Positions 1 through 13,800 of a DNA stretch of 64,000 nucleotides are shown piece by piece; position 1 is the stretch's first letter, and each line of letters opens with the position of its first letter. Location of the stretch: the NCBI GenBank assembly GCA_000499405.2, contig HG738138.1, positions 12,463,208-12,527,207 of the forward strand, read 5' to 3'. The notes under the pieces were generated by a model that saw nothing but the letters and a program-made list of their open reading frames with translations, was not told the origin of the DNA and ran no database searches. Source of the stretch: Onchocerca volvulus. Lineage: Eukaryota > Nematoda > Chromadorea > Rhabditida > Onchocercidae. The position numbers were made by a program, and so were the translations under genes.

Positions 1-3000
1 TTCAACAGATATGGATCCGATCTGTCGACATCTTCCAGCCAGTCAACGGCCGAAGTACCAGAATCGCCATTCCGTATTTCAGGTTAACATTACGACGATT
101 TTTATATAGTAATAATAGTAATAATAATAATAATATTAAACCTGAGAAAAAAGTGGTATTTTTTGCTTGAAACGTTCAGTATTTTGTTTAGCGTGATATG
201 GAAGAAGCAAATGGAAGCGTAAGTTTCTTTTCAGTAGTGGATGCCTGCGTTTTTTTTTATTTAGGATATCGAATTTGAGTTTGCAAAGGAAGCAATGGAA
301 GGACTGTCTAACAGCTAGAAAAAGGAAGAGAAAAGAGATTTTTTTTTTTTTTTTGCTTCTTTACATCAGATTTTTAACATGAAACAGATGCTACATGAGC
401 TTGTAAATTAACGATCGATTTTGAAGTTTCTGGAAATATATTTTGGAGATATTCTACTCTGCTTCTGTTACGTTGTAATTTGAGTGTTGTGCTCATTCGC
501 TTCTTTACCAATTATTCATCAAACAAATTCTTGTCCACGCCGGTATAACTTTACATTTGCTACATCATAAAGCTTAGAAATTTAAAAAAAAAGCGTAAAA
601 AACGTTTCGTCGTTTATTGCATCCAGACGACTTTTTCTGAGATATTAGCTATATGTGCCACTACTCAGAAGGAATCATACATAGGTAAGCATTCCATCTC
701 AATGTAAACACAAAATATCCCGAAATCTCATTTTCTGGATGACTTGCACTTAAAAGTAGGGTTGCGGGAAGCGCCTTGTTAAATGCATGTTATATCTGAT
801 TTTCACTAAAGGGCTATTGCATGCTTTCTTGGGGGTTTCCTCAAATGGAATCCATATTTCGAATGGACTAATCGGAATAAGTGCTGAAAATAATGCGGTA
901 TTCCGATTTAGCTTTATCCATCCCTAAATTTCTCGTGGTTTTTTATTTATCAAATCGGGTTTCTATTCGTCGGTCTTTTGGTTGTCAACAACATGCTTGT
1001 TTTCTTGCTAATAACTGATCAATGTTGTAGCGCGCTGTTGACAGTTTTAATTTTTCAGAATATTAGCTTAAAAAATTTATCTGTGCTTTCTTTCATCGCT
1101 TCTAATATTATTTAGGGAAACTCTTGCATGATCTCTTTCAGAGTAGTATGGAAGGCGATCCTGTTGTTCAAGTTGTTCTAATTGCTGAGTCAAGTCGTTT
1201 GCAAATGATGCTTTCAACATATGGCATTGATACTCAGACGCCTCATGATCTTGAGCCAGTACGAATTTGGCCGAGTTGGAAAATGGTAAAGGTATGTGTG
1301 TTATCCAAAACTGTCGATTGTTTCATGTGTCAATGTTTTACTGGACAGATTTAGGAAAAGAAATGATTTCTCCATTTTCCTTTTCCTGTGCGATTATTGT
1401 TTAAGATTGACGTTGAAATTAGACAGTTATTTAAAAAAAAAAAAGAATATTCATTACCAGTGCTCAATTATTTTTTTGGTTTTCCAGGTATTTGAATTCT
1501 TAGGAAAGAATGAAAAAATGGGCTTAAGTGGTCGACCAGGACGACCATTTGGACCTCTTAATACAAGCAAAATTTTCAAACGTTTTGGTGATACCATTCT
1601 TTGTTATCCATTATTATTCGAAGTAAAAAACTTCTACATCAATGCAGATCCGGCGGTATTAATCAATGAAATTAAGGTATTATTATATTCTAGTTTTGCA
1701 ATAAGTACATGGCGATAAAATAATGGTCAGATTTTCTTAGAAAATGCTTAAAATACAATGCTATTTCTGAATAGGATGCTCCATACAATCATTTGAGGCA
1801 GAGTGTTGATTTGCCTTTGCATTGATTGGCTGAATTTGTTACTGGTTAAGCGTTCGTTGATTCATATCTATATTACTTTAATCAGGCAGCATTGTCTTCC
1901 TAGTTCCGTTGAGGATTCTGGAGACTACCTTGTTTTTGCTGACCCATGTCTTATACACCGCAATTAATTGTCCAAGTCATACTTTAAATTTAAGAGTCTA
2001 AGTTCTTTATATAAGTTTAAGATTCCAGACGATTCTTTCAACTCATGAAGAATGCTTAAATCTCTTCAATTTACGTATACAGTTGTAGTTAAATTTGGAA
2101 TTTATATCGAAAAGATGGAAGCTTACTGGACGTCCTACATTTTGTATGGTTTTACGAGAGGAGACTATGAGTGGTGAATATTTCAGTCATATGTTGGATT
2201 TATTAATCTCGTTGAAAAATGGCTGTGTTAGTGGGATACGGGTACGAGTTGGTAGAGTTCATGTAAGTTGTTCGAAGATCATTAATTTGAAGTTTTCAGC
2301 AGTTTCAAATTTCTTTCCAACATTCTTTCTAATGTGGACTTAATATATATTTAGAGCCTTGCTCTAACTAAAAAATGAAGTTCGAAGCGAGCAAATTCAA
2401 GAGACAAAATGAAAGTCCTTCTTACATTCAGGACTTTCTTGTCCCGTAATAGATTATGAAAAATGGCTTGGAATCTAGTAAAGAAATCATTTTAGATTTC
2501 AGTGTTGCTTCGACATTGGAAAGGGAACAATAGAAAATGAATTTGTGGTTTTGGAAGATTGACAGCAATTGTTGGGGTTTTCAGCAGAATCCACAAAAGA
2601 GTTCAGAAAAAATTGTTTAAAAATATAAAGTCTGTAATTCCAGCAGCTTTTGAATTCTGGCTGTATGGAACACGTTGATTTTGCTACAACTGATGATGAT
2701 AATAATTATGACAGTTTTGAAGAGCTTGACGATGCAAATTCACAAGTGATTTCGCGAGTTTCGATACGAGATATCCATGAAGATGACACCCAAAGTACTG
2801 AGGTATCAATATTCTTGATCGTCAGAGAACTTGAGAGTAGAGATTCAAAAGTGATCTCTATAATTCCGATATGAAAATTTCCTGACAGATTGAAATATAA
2901 TGATATTTTTTAATGAGTGGAATATTAGAATTGTTCAGTTTCGAAAGGATTAAAATTTTAATTATGTCAATACTTTTCGTTTTTCTGTTGATATAGGACT

Positions 3001-5454
3001 GTGTAAGGATTGCCCGTTTCAGTTATTCTTCATCATTAACGTTCCTTAATTACTATCGCTGCAGCATGATTATGATGATAAGCCGGATCAGGAATTATGT
3101 GAAATTGTTCGAAAACACAATATTGATGCACTTCGCAAGGTAGCACTTGCAGTTGGAATACTCTCTCGACGTTATGGAATGGTATATATTATTGATGGAG
3201 GTAGATTATTGTTAATAGCGAAATGAACTTTCGTGAATTTTTTTCACCATTTCTCTTAATCTGCAAAGACAGCATGATCATGATGCTTTTCTACAAGTTA
3301 CATCTGTGATTCAGGTTGTCTATTTTAAATGTTCAATCTTCAGAAAGTTTGGAGGTACGCATGGAACGTGTTTATCGTCAGGCGTGCGCTAGGCGTCGTT
3401 GGTGGGTAGTTCGTTATTGTGCTGCAAAGCTACGAAAAGTGACGAATTCATTAGCACCTAGCATAACAAACATGCTTGTTAGAGGAAAACAGGTACCAAG
3501 ACTTTTTGTTAAAAAATATAAAGTGGTACCTCAATTTTTAGTTTAATTTCCAAAAACAGATGCTCATATGATACCAAATATGACAAGTGCTAAAAAAAAA
3601 AAAAAAAAAAAAAAAAATGAGTGATCCAATAAGGCAGGTCGATTCTTGGATCAAGGGGTTTCTGAATATCAAATATTTTACTTTCAAAAAATTTAATTTT
3701 TTGCAAAAATTTTCCAGATTACTGTTGGAGTCATTGGTTATCGAGAAATCACCATAGCAGCGCCGACAACACCAGATCAAATAGCTGATGCATTATTCAG
3801 TTCATATCCAGCAGATGAACCACAAGTTGCTGTTCTACAGCAGGAGCTTATTATTGCATGCTCGGATTTAGTACGTTCCTCTTTTTTTCTCAGTATAGTT
3901 ATTGATATTTTGTGAATTCAAAGTGTGTATCAGCTTCTCTTGCACACACGTGTTATTAGCTCGGATGAATCTTAAAGCTTATTTTTTGAAGTGTGGAATT
4001 TCTTTTGAAATATTTTTAAATTTCCGTATGTTTAGATAGCACAAAAACCGTATGCATTTGATGGCGTACTGACAATTCGATTGTCATGGTTAGCGGATGC
4101 AATGTCATTAATGCTTGATTATATGCGAAGTGCAGGAAATATAAAAAAAAGTTCCGCTCTAGGAATGCTAAGTTTGTCAACTTTATCGTCGCAGGCAAAT
4201 ATTTGTGCGAGTAAGTTTCCAAAAATATTGTAGTTCAGGTTCATTATTTGTTTGATTTATAATTTTAACTAGCTTAATTTCAGAGAAATCTGCTCTTATA
4301 AGATTAGGTTTGATCCACTTTGCATTTAAACATTCAAGCTTTTTTACATATCTGTTTTTGCTCCAATCCAATTAATTTCGTACATTTATGGTAGCTGCTG
4401 CTTTAACTGTTTTGCCATGCAATAATATTGTCTTCGAGCTATTTATTTGCATAGCTCATTAATAAAGTTTTAGAATGCCGGATGGATGCTTCTTTGTTCT
4501 TAACACATCTGAGTGAGAGAAAGTAAGATGTGGAAATGATCGCGGATGTTTATTACATTGTAAAACATTTTAAAAAGATTTGGGATTTTTACCTGTCTTG
4601 CATTGGATTTGCGGCAAAATTATATTCAGTTCGAAAATTGACTTAGGAATTTTAGAAATGGCCAGGTGGGTAAGAATTTCAGAATAATCCGTAGGATTTT
4701 CCCTACTCTTTTGCCGATGTTCCAATGCATGATGTCATGAAATGCAACTGACAGTTAAAGTAACATGTGCTTCAGGTATGCGGGATTACGAAGATGACAG
4801 TTCAGATTCCCGTAATAGGACAATATGCTTGCTTTTTTATGTCCTTTCTTATTGTGATTATATGCTTAACTAATGCGCTTTATAAACTACTTTGCTTTTT
4901 GAGATTTTTTTCGAAGCATTCTTTCTTCCAGAACTTGGTCAGAACTTAAGTGTTTACGATCTTTCGCCGATCGTTGTTAAGGATGTTGTTTGCGCACTGT
5001 TGACCAGAAAATATTGGCACTTGCTGTATGTGACTTTTGAATTGTTGTGTAGATCTTAATGTTCTTATTTTTTAGAAATCATTATAACGCTACACGTTTG
5101 CACTTTTGATCAAAAAATATACCGCGACATTTAAATCACATTGCGATCCGGATACATTTCCGTCAAGAAAGAATATGAATATTTTTAAGGATATATTGAA
5201 ATTAATAGCAATATACATCAGAATAGGATTCAGCTGTGCACAAGCCTTCCTTTCATTTTTAATCAAATGTGTCATTTCTTCACGTATTTTTTTAGGACGC
5301 CTTTACAGTCACGACGCTTGAATGGTTCTCTGAATCGTGTACCAACTAATTTTTATGATAGCGTTTGGAAAATTTTAGAACGTACACAAGGTGGTATCGT
5401 TATTGCTGGACAACATCTTCCTCAGGTTATTTCATAATTCTTAGTTTTTTTTTC

Positions 5455-5489
<35 letters not shown>

Positions 5490-5599
5490 GCTAAAATGGA
5501 TTTTTCTTATTGGTAGCGCATCTTGAAATTCCCTGTATATAGCAGTACCTATGTAAAACATTTCAGCTATATCGCTTTTATAAGTCATATGTTTTATTC

Positions 5600-5654
<55 letters not shown>

Positions 5655-6726
5655 GCAGCCAACACTGAGTGATATGACCCCGTTCGAATTGACTTTCTCA
5701 CACAAAATTGAATCTATGATGAGTGCTATTGATCATCCAGAATATCGCCAGGTTCTTGTGGAGGTATGAAATTCTTTTCTTCAATGGAATTATAGATCTG
5801 TTCTTCAAAAATAAAATTCTAGATTTCCAAAAACTTTCACTTAATTAAATAAAAAATTGACGAGGCGTTGTTAATAGTTATTTCATGATTCGAAACCATA
5901 AATTGTACAAATCCTGACGAAATTTTTTTCAGTTATTATGTATAATTGCCGTAATTTTGGAACGAAATCGCGAATTGATATTCAGTGATAAGCTAGATTT
6001 AGATGAGGTTTTGCTTTTTGCTTTTTGCTTTTTGTTTTCGATCAAGTCATATGTTGTGTTCAGTTAAGGATCTTGTTACATAATGATCCGCCCAAAAAAT
6101 GTTTTGATGTCTCATATAGAAGTTTCTTTGCTTTGCAAAAAAAGTTTTAGTGTCTAGTGAAGGTATTGTTTTTGGAATTTCAGCTCATTTCTACAGCTTT
6201 TCGGCAGTATTGTTCAGACCATGAAGTTGTAGATAAGGATGATATGACGCCATTTTATGAATTAGACGATTCCGATTTGACAAAAAATTCGACAGCTAAT
6301 TATTTTGCTCGGGTAAATTGCTTATCTTCATCTTTAGATTTATGACACTTTTACAGATATTCTTTTTTTTAAGAATGGATTCGCCTCCTGGCTTTTTAAG
6401 ATATTGATTTCTCTTCTTTCTTCAGCAGAAAATTTTAATTTAAATAATAATTGAAGTATTTTGACCCTGATTACCTAAGTATGAAGTTCACTTTCTTTTT
6501 TTTAAGCGCTTTCCTTATTATGTTAAAAGATAAATTGAATAATAATGCTTGTATTTCCAAATCACTAGACATTTTTTAGGCCGTAATCGATTCTTTATTG
6601 AATGGAATATATGTTAACCGACGTAAGATGACTACTTTCATGCCAAGCGATCCGCTTGCTTGTATGGCCGTTTCTGAGTCTGAGCGGTCTGATAACCAAG
6701 GATATAATAGTTGCTTGGTGAGCTAG
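1..6726 (+). CDS. Phosphorylase b kinase regulatory subunit, beta-like (5' partial)
   Basis: Regulatory scaffold subunit of phosphorylase kinase, the cytosolic calcium/calmodulin-dependent enzyme that activates glycogen phosphorylase. Fifteen exons join in phase: 1-82, 1116-1291, 1488-1676, 2089-2262, 2647-2802, 3065-3200, 3344-3492, 3718-3870, 4036-4210, 4932-5025, 5296-5425, 5656-5763, 5933-6007, 6184-6312, 6580-6726, giving 690 residues plus stop. Family blocks are visible: [25 protein letters not shown], a WWVVRY segment followed by [20 protein letters not shown] and [10 protein letters not shown]. The N-terminal glucoamylase-like part lies upstream of the window. The last residues are CLVS, a CaaX box; the block KDDMTPFY near the end and this tail fit the beta subunit better than alpha, which is from memory. 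The acceptor chosen for exon 4 (2089) skips an earlier AG that would give an in-frame stop. Confidence 0.92.
5458..5486. repeat. (AT)n microsatellite
   Basis: About 14 AT units inside an intron of the phosphorylase kinase gene, 30 bases after the donor at 5426. Confidence 0.95.
5603..5651 (+). repeat. 49-T homopolymer forming a splice-acceptor tract
   Basis: An uninterrupted run of 49 T runs straight into TACAG, the 3' splice site of the exon that starts at 5656. An (AT)n stretch at 5458-5486 lies in the same intron just after its donor. The exact run length may be an assembly estimate. Confidence 0.9.
6008..6036. repeat. Short tandem repeat of TTTTTGC
   Basis: Three to four copies of a 7-base unit begin right at the donor of the intron starting at 6008. 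Confidence 0.85.
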
Positions 6727-7844
6727 CGAAAAGTCAACATAGCCAGTATTAGGATATATCGGAGATTCTAATTATATTTGAGCTGCTATGCTGAATCAAT
6801 AGTCTGTCACGCGGAAGTAGAAAATTCAGTAATGTTTTTCCTAGAAATATTTCTTTACTTCCACAGGAACAGAAGCAGATCATTTTTCGACTAGGAACAA
6901 AGCAGGGAGTGTAGGAAGAAGTTTATTTAAATATGATTTGTCGTCTTTAAACTGTTTAGATCGATAAACCACAGATAGCAAAGTAATTGCAGAAAATTTT
7001 GGAAAGAGTGATATTGCTTGGAAAAGTTAATATGCTTCTGTTCTGTATATATGCTTTTATATGGTTGAAAAACGCTGCTAAATTATATGTGATAATTTAG
7101 AATACTTTGTTAAATGCCTCTCTACTTCTTGCTTGCTACATTTCGAATCAATTTGATTGAAATGTGGAGTGGAATCTTATAACATAAATGTTATTGCTAC
7201 ATATGATCTTTCATTTTTTCGATCTTTTGGAAAAAGAAAACTGTCATTCAGTAGAGATAATGAGCCAGTATTTTGTTAGGATTAAAACACATGCATGTTA
7301 CTACGCTTTCAATAACTTGAATAAAAATTGTAGGCGATATAGAACTAAAATTCGATGCTGACACCTATCGTTCACTGTTGCGAACGTTTAAATAAATTTC
7401 CCGCTATTTAAAAATGTCAGTGAGATATGAAAGCTTTTTGTACGCCACATCTTTTTCCAAGAAACCATCAGAGATTCTAGCAGAACTTCTGTTTATGCGA
7501 GTTGATCTATATTATACAATGAAATATATTTACGAAACAGAGACAATTATATTGGAATAATAATGGGAAAGGAGGAGGAATTCAGGAAAGGATGTAGAAG
7601 AAATGACCTGAAATCATGTCAGCCATAATATTCAAGTTTGTAAATCATATTTGTATAGACAGATATCACAGATAAAAGAAAGAAGAAAGGATTTATACAA
7701 TGAAAGATCCAGAAATCCGAATTCGCATTATTTTTTAGGATATTCTGTAGATTCCTTCATAAATCTAACTGTTAGTTTTTATGGAAATTATTTAAAAAAT
7801 TACTGAAAGTTGAGTAACTAAATTACGAAAACAAAGGATTTATT
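6727..7844. other. Convergent intergenic region
   Basis: 1.1 kb between the stop codon of the phosphorylase kinase gene (+) and that of the Hrs gene (-). AT-rich with stops in all frames. AATAAA-like strings occur on the plus strand (for example near 7320) that could end the first transcript. I see no gene here. Confidence 0.7.
7839..7844 (-). terminator. AATAAA polyadenylation signal abutting the Hrs stop codon
   Basis: On the minus strand the TGA stop (7847-7845) is followed immediately by AATAAA. If used, cleavage 10-25 bases further would leave a 3' UTR of only about 20-30 bases. Confidence 0.5.
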
Positions 7845-10800
7845 TCAATCGAATGAAATAAGAAGTTCTTCAGCTGGCTGTGCTGCAATCTGTGACTGCT
7901 GTTCTACATTGGCTTGAGGCTCCACTGAATAACGTATGCTTTGGTTAGGATGTTCCATTATCATTCCATCTGAATAAAATTTATAAAGGTTAGAAAGAAA
8001 AAGCAATTTTGGAAATCAAAACAAATAAGACCTGCATTTTAAAGTTATTGTATTATGATAATCTTCTTTATCTACCTTCTCACACCCCTTAATCTACGTA
8101 TATGTTACATATAAACATACCACATCAAAATCAATCCAGCAATTATGAGCTAGCATGAGAATTTAGTTTTCACTAACTTGACATAGGATAAGGAGAAAAA
8201 GGTTGTGTAATCCGATTAGTATGCTGACTTAGAACTGCTGGCAATGTCACTGGTGGTACAAAACTAGGCTTCTGCTGTTCCTGAGGACCAAATTTTTGGT
8301 GCCCAATATTAGCTGCTGTAGCCTGGAGTTGTTGCTGCTGTTGATGCCCACCTGGAAGTGTAGCAGGAGATTGTTCCGCTGGCTGCTGAAACTTTCATTT
8401 ATAAATAAAGTCCAATAAATTTCGTCATATAACAAAAATCCTTCAAGTGCACATTCTTAGTTTTATCTTCCATACTGATTTTTCTTTTTTTTCATACCAA
8501 GTTCAAATGAAATACATGTATCCATCACTATTTAATACACTGTGCATAAATAAGTTTACAAGAAGTTTTTGTAAAAACAAGTCATAAATCTATGAAAAGA
8601 AATTATGCACCTGATATCCAGGATAAGCTCGTGAAACGGAAGATTGCAAGGAGACAATACTGTGAGCTGGAGTATTACTGGCTGCAAGAAGTGCTGAATT
8701 CTGTGCGACATTCAACTGATAATTCGAAGTTGACACATCTGACTTGAAGAAATGTTGTTGCTCTTGCAGTCGCTGCACATCTAGCGAAACCTATTAATCC
8801 AAGAGTAGATAAAGAAAAGAAAACTATTAAATCCAGGAGTACCAAAAAATCATTAGAAATTTTTTTGTTTTGTTCTTACTTTCTGATCTATATCGTTGAG
8901 AATCCAATTTCCGAATAAGCTTAAATTGTGCGTAAAAAGTGAACCAAATCACCTGATCGGCATACGGCTGAATTGATGTATAATTTGCAATGTTCGAATC
9001 TTGCTTAACTGCTGCAGCTGCGGCACTATCTTGCATTATATGCGCACCTGATGGATAACTCTGTGTCGTTACCGTCATTGGCATCACGTAACTTAATTGT
9101 GCTTGTTCCACATATGCACCCGATGGATAACCTAAGGACGTTTTTATGATTTTATAATAGTAATCCTTGAAATAAAAGCAATTTTGGTATGCAAAACACT
9201 TTGACTTAATATAGTACGCAATGAAATCTTATATAGCTGTTCTTAAATGTTGAGAGAGGAACATTAGTTGATAGATTCACTTCTTCTATGAGACAAAAGT
9301 TCCATTATAGATGTATCAGAGTTCGGCTAAAGAGGCTAAAGATATCTATTTGCAATGCCATGAAAGATAAATCTCTGACATAAACTTCACAAACAGAGTA
9401 TACAATTCTGAAATACAAACTTATTGGATTCAAAAGTACTCCAATAACACACTGAAGCATAAGATTAAAAGATGCAAATTGCTTTTATCCCTATGTTCTT
9501 TTTCAATACAATGTGATATTAACAAACCACAGGGAATGCCATTTCCTTGCATGTTAGACTGACTAGGCTCCGTAACCATCTGACCGTAATGCATTTCTGT
9601 AGGTTGACCAGCAGGATTCATCTGAACATTTTGTCCCATCATTTGCATTCGTTTTATTTGCATTTCTTGTTCCTGCTGCTGGAAACGTAAAAGTGCCATT
9701 TGGCGTTGATGCAGTATCATCTCCTGTAATCGAAATTTCAGCAATGAAACTGCATATCAAAAAAAGATAATAGCTTGAATTAAATAACAAGCTGTGAAGA
9801 AAGAAAGAGAATTTTCAACACAATGCCATATATTCGAAAAATGAATTTTTTATAAGAAATTCAGAACTCTAGACATAACTTTATTAGCGCTGATAATACT
9901 CAAGAAAAAAAAAAAAAAAAAAAAAACTAACATGCTTCTTTTGTCTCATCAAATCCACTTTCTGCTGCATTTGTATCTGTTTTAGACGCTGTTCTTCCAT
10001 AATTCTTGCCTGCTTTTGCCGTTCATGGTCTTCTCTGAGAGCATCTATTGCTTGTCTAGCTTCCTGGATATGAGCTAAACTATCCTGCAGAGATTCAAAG
10101 TAATCTGAAAACGAACAACATTGTGACTAGCAGTGATTAATAATCCATTATTGTAGAACTATTACTGCCCTTAACCATTTCAAATAGTATCGATTCATTT
10201 GAATTATTATCATCAAAGCAAGTGTTACCAAATACATTAAGGTGAACTGACTTCTCTGATCCTCTAGCTTGTTAATGCGTGCCATTACTTGAGCGTGCAT
10301 TTCGGTCAAGCGTATGAACAACGACTGTATTGCAGTATCGTTGACAACAGAACGATTTCGCGCAACGTTAGAACGAATTCGATTATCCATGACAGTAACC
10401 TGCAAATAAGTAAAACATATGGGAATGAAAAGGCAAATACGCAACCAAAAGAAAAGGCATATAAAAGAATTTATTCAATATTATGAAACTTTTAATTGCC
10501 ACTTTAACCTGATTGTTAATTATTTCTGCCAACTAATGCAGTATATCGCCCTGGTAACGGTACTGTTGCAACAAATAATACAGTATAGGTCTATCAAGAA
10601 GAAATATACAATATTATGGAAATAGATTTCAACATGTTGACTCATCTCTTACTAGAATTTTTTGTAATTGCTGAAAACTGGAATATACCTGTTCAACCAG
10701 CTGTCGACAAAATTCCATTGTTTCTGCTGTTTCCTCCTCTTCAGTACTAATAAAATGAGATGTTGCAGTAGCGTCACCTTCCAGCTGTTTTGTGGTTGAA

Positions 10801-13800
10801 GCAAATGAAGGTGCGGCAAGTGAAATAGTGCCATCACGGTCCTGACTAGGTGCGCAACGTGACGATTCACTTGGTGGTGGTGCAGTCGGTGTTGGTATTT
10901 TTTGATGATCGTCACTGCTGAATACCATCGCTCTCTTTAAAAAAAATCGTTCATAAGTCACTAGACACAGCTAATCATTTCAAATAAATATAAATATAAC
11001 AAAAATAAGAAAAAGAAAAAATATGGTCATATAAAATATATATTATCAGCTTCCGCACATATGGCAAGAATGAACTTTTAAAAAGGATACAAATACCGCA
11101 TTTCGCTGCTCATTTTTTCGTTGTTGCCAATAATCTCGGTTTAAATACCTCGCCAATTCTGGTTCGACATAAGCACCACCCGGTGATACTGGTGTATCAT
11201 ATAAATTATTCCATTTTTAATTTAGAACAAAAATCATTGAATATTATCTTCGTTCACAATACCTTAGAATTTGTTAACTTGTACATTCTTGGATGTTTTT
11301 TCTTAAATAAATAGTAAGAAGAGTACCGATGGAGGGCGCTGCTCCTTTATAAACCGATTTATTCAGCTCTTCATTATAAATAGTTCCATTAGTTTTAATA
11401 TCATTTAGAGTATCAGTACCATTATACAATTCATAAAGGCGACGTTGTCTTTCACGTTCCTAAAAAGTTTTTTTTTTGCTTACTACTGTGTTTCGATGAT
11501 TATGTTTTAGGATAATGCAGTTATCCTTATAACTAAATACAATTCAGTGATAACAGCACGAATGACTGAGTCAAGCTCTTGAATGACTTGAAAAAGAATC
11601 CGATGAAGTGACTTATTCTGTCTTTTTTGTTACAAAATGACTGCTGGACCAAACTAATGCAGAAAATAATAGAAACTCATTATCTTTTCAGTTCATGTGT
11701 GCAATCTCAATATAATTCGCAGACACCAAAAGTAAACCTGTGCCTCGGCTTCTGACTGACTCAGTGCAATTGCCAAGTTAATTTCATCCTCCTCGGCTTG
11801 CTTTAATTCACGAGCCCGCTGCTCAGCTGTTTTCCTCGCATCAACGGACATAGATTTATCAGCTTTAGATGATAGCGGTATTGAACTTGGCGAGCAACTA
11901 GCATCAGTTTTTTTTGCTGTCGTCTTCTCATAACAACCATCACAAACTCTAACCTGGAAAAATTCTTTTTTTTTTTTTGTCGCCCTAAATCTATAAATTC
12001 TCTTCTACTATTCGGTAGAAGAAACAAAAGGTGACAATCTCGAATGGAAGTCATGAACTCGCCTATTTTAAGAAAATTTTAAGTTCAAAACTACAGACGA
12101 GCACTTGATGGAACTGAACGAATCCATGGGATGACAAGTGATTCAAATATTTAGTTAGTATATTTAAGAACCAAATTTCTTTCTTTTAAGTAGCAAAGTA
12201 ATCATGCCCACCTGTTTTTCAATACCGTATTGAGGCAAAAAGCTTTGTTTACTGCTACACTTATCACAAAATATTTGTCCACAAGCGCGGCAATGATGTT
12301 TACGCGTAATGATCCCAAAAGCTGTTCGGCATCTATAATGAAAGTAGGTGGTACGGAATAATCATTGCACATGAACCATAATATCACTCCTAAAGTGAAA
12401 TTACCAAAATTCGGATAATTCAAAAAAAGATAAAGCCAAATAAAGTTTCCCGCCTGAAACATTCCTCTCCGTCCGCCCATTCTGGTGCACTTTCCGCAAT
12501 GAACATCGCATCTGCTTCCGCAACATGCGGAAAGTCAAAACCAGCTAACTTCATTAAATTATGGGTGTCAACTACAATTTTATACTCTGGTTTATTTTTG
12601 AAAGCCAATGCCCAACACTGCAGCAATTCCAATATCTTGTTCTTAACCTGAAAGTGAGTTCATCCATTTCCTTATAAGACTGGAACTCATCACTTTTTCA
12701 ATTTAGTTTCAACATTAATCTATTACTATATAGCAATAAAACAGAACTTGGAATATTAGGAAATAAGATGATGTTGAATAAAAAAATTTTTAATGTACTT
12801 TACTACGACTACTTCAACGTTACCTGCAACACATCTTTTGATGATTCTCACTCACAATGAATGCAGTCATACCCTCCGTTCAACTGGCTTCGAGTTTTTC
12901 CATTTGCTTTATGATTTCATATATTTTAACATATTTCTCTGTTAAACGAAATATGATAGCACATGCTATACTGCTACTGATTCCTACGATAAAAATCTTT
13001 ATTGTAAGTAAAACAGATCCTAATATTTGGGGAAAATAAATTTCAAATTATTGACCGACCTTATCCGGTGTTGTATCTAATGAAAGGTTTTTCAAATCTT
13101 CCATAAAATCCCTTGTAGCAATCTCAGCATGAAACTGAAATGACCGACATAGTAAGGAATTGACATGAAATTTTTCTTTTGAGAAAATTAAATCATCAAA
13201 GATGAAATGATGTGAAGAGAGCACCTTGACACCACAGTTCTTCATGCACGCCTCCAGGACAAGTAATGCGTGATGAGCGACATGCGGATTTTCGTTATGG
13301 TATCTTTTCCTAATTGCAGCTGCGGCGGCTTTTATGCTGCAAATTTGTAACTCATACTTTGCAAAAAACAGATTAAAATGAGACATACACCATAACTTGG
13401 ACGAATGGGAAATATATGTTTTTTCCAAATCAAGTTTCAATCCGCTAACAATGCAGGAATTTAATCCTTGAAATCAATTCTGATCTTGTAGATCAGTAAT
13501 CTCTCAGAACTTTTCTTATCATATTTCAGAAAATCATTCAGCCCAATTCTAAAATATAACATCTTGTGTTGACAAAATATCATTCTAATAATTAGAATAC
13601 TCACGGCACTTCGCCTGCACGTATGAAGTCAACACATTCGATAATGGCATCCCAATTTGGGTCAATAAGTGTCGAATCAGTGGCTTTATCTAAAAAACAA
13701 ACAAGGAAAACCGGAAAAAACCATTCCAGTGCAAGATTAAAAACCGTTAATTTAAAATTTCTGGAGACTTCGCAAATTTTCGATCTCCATTTCTGATCAT

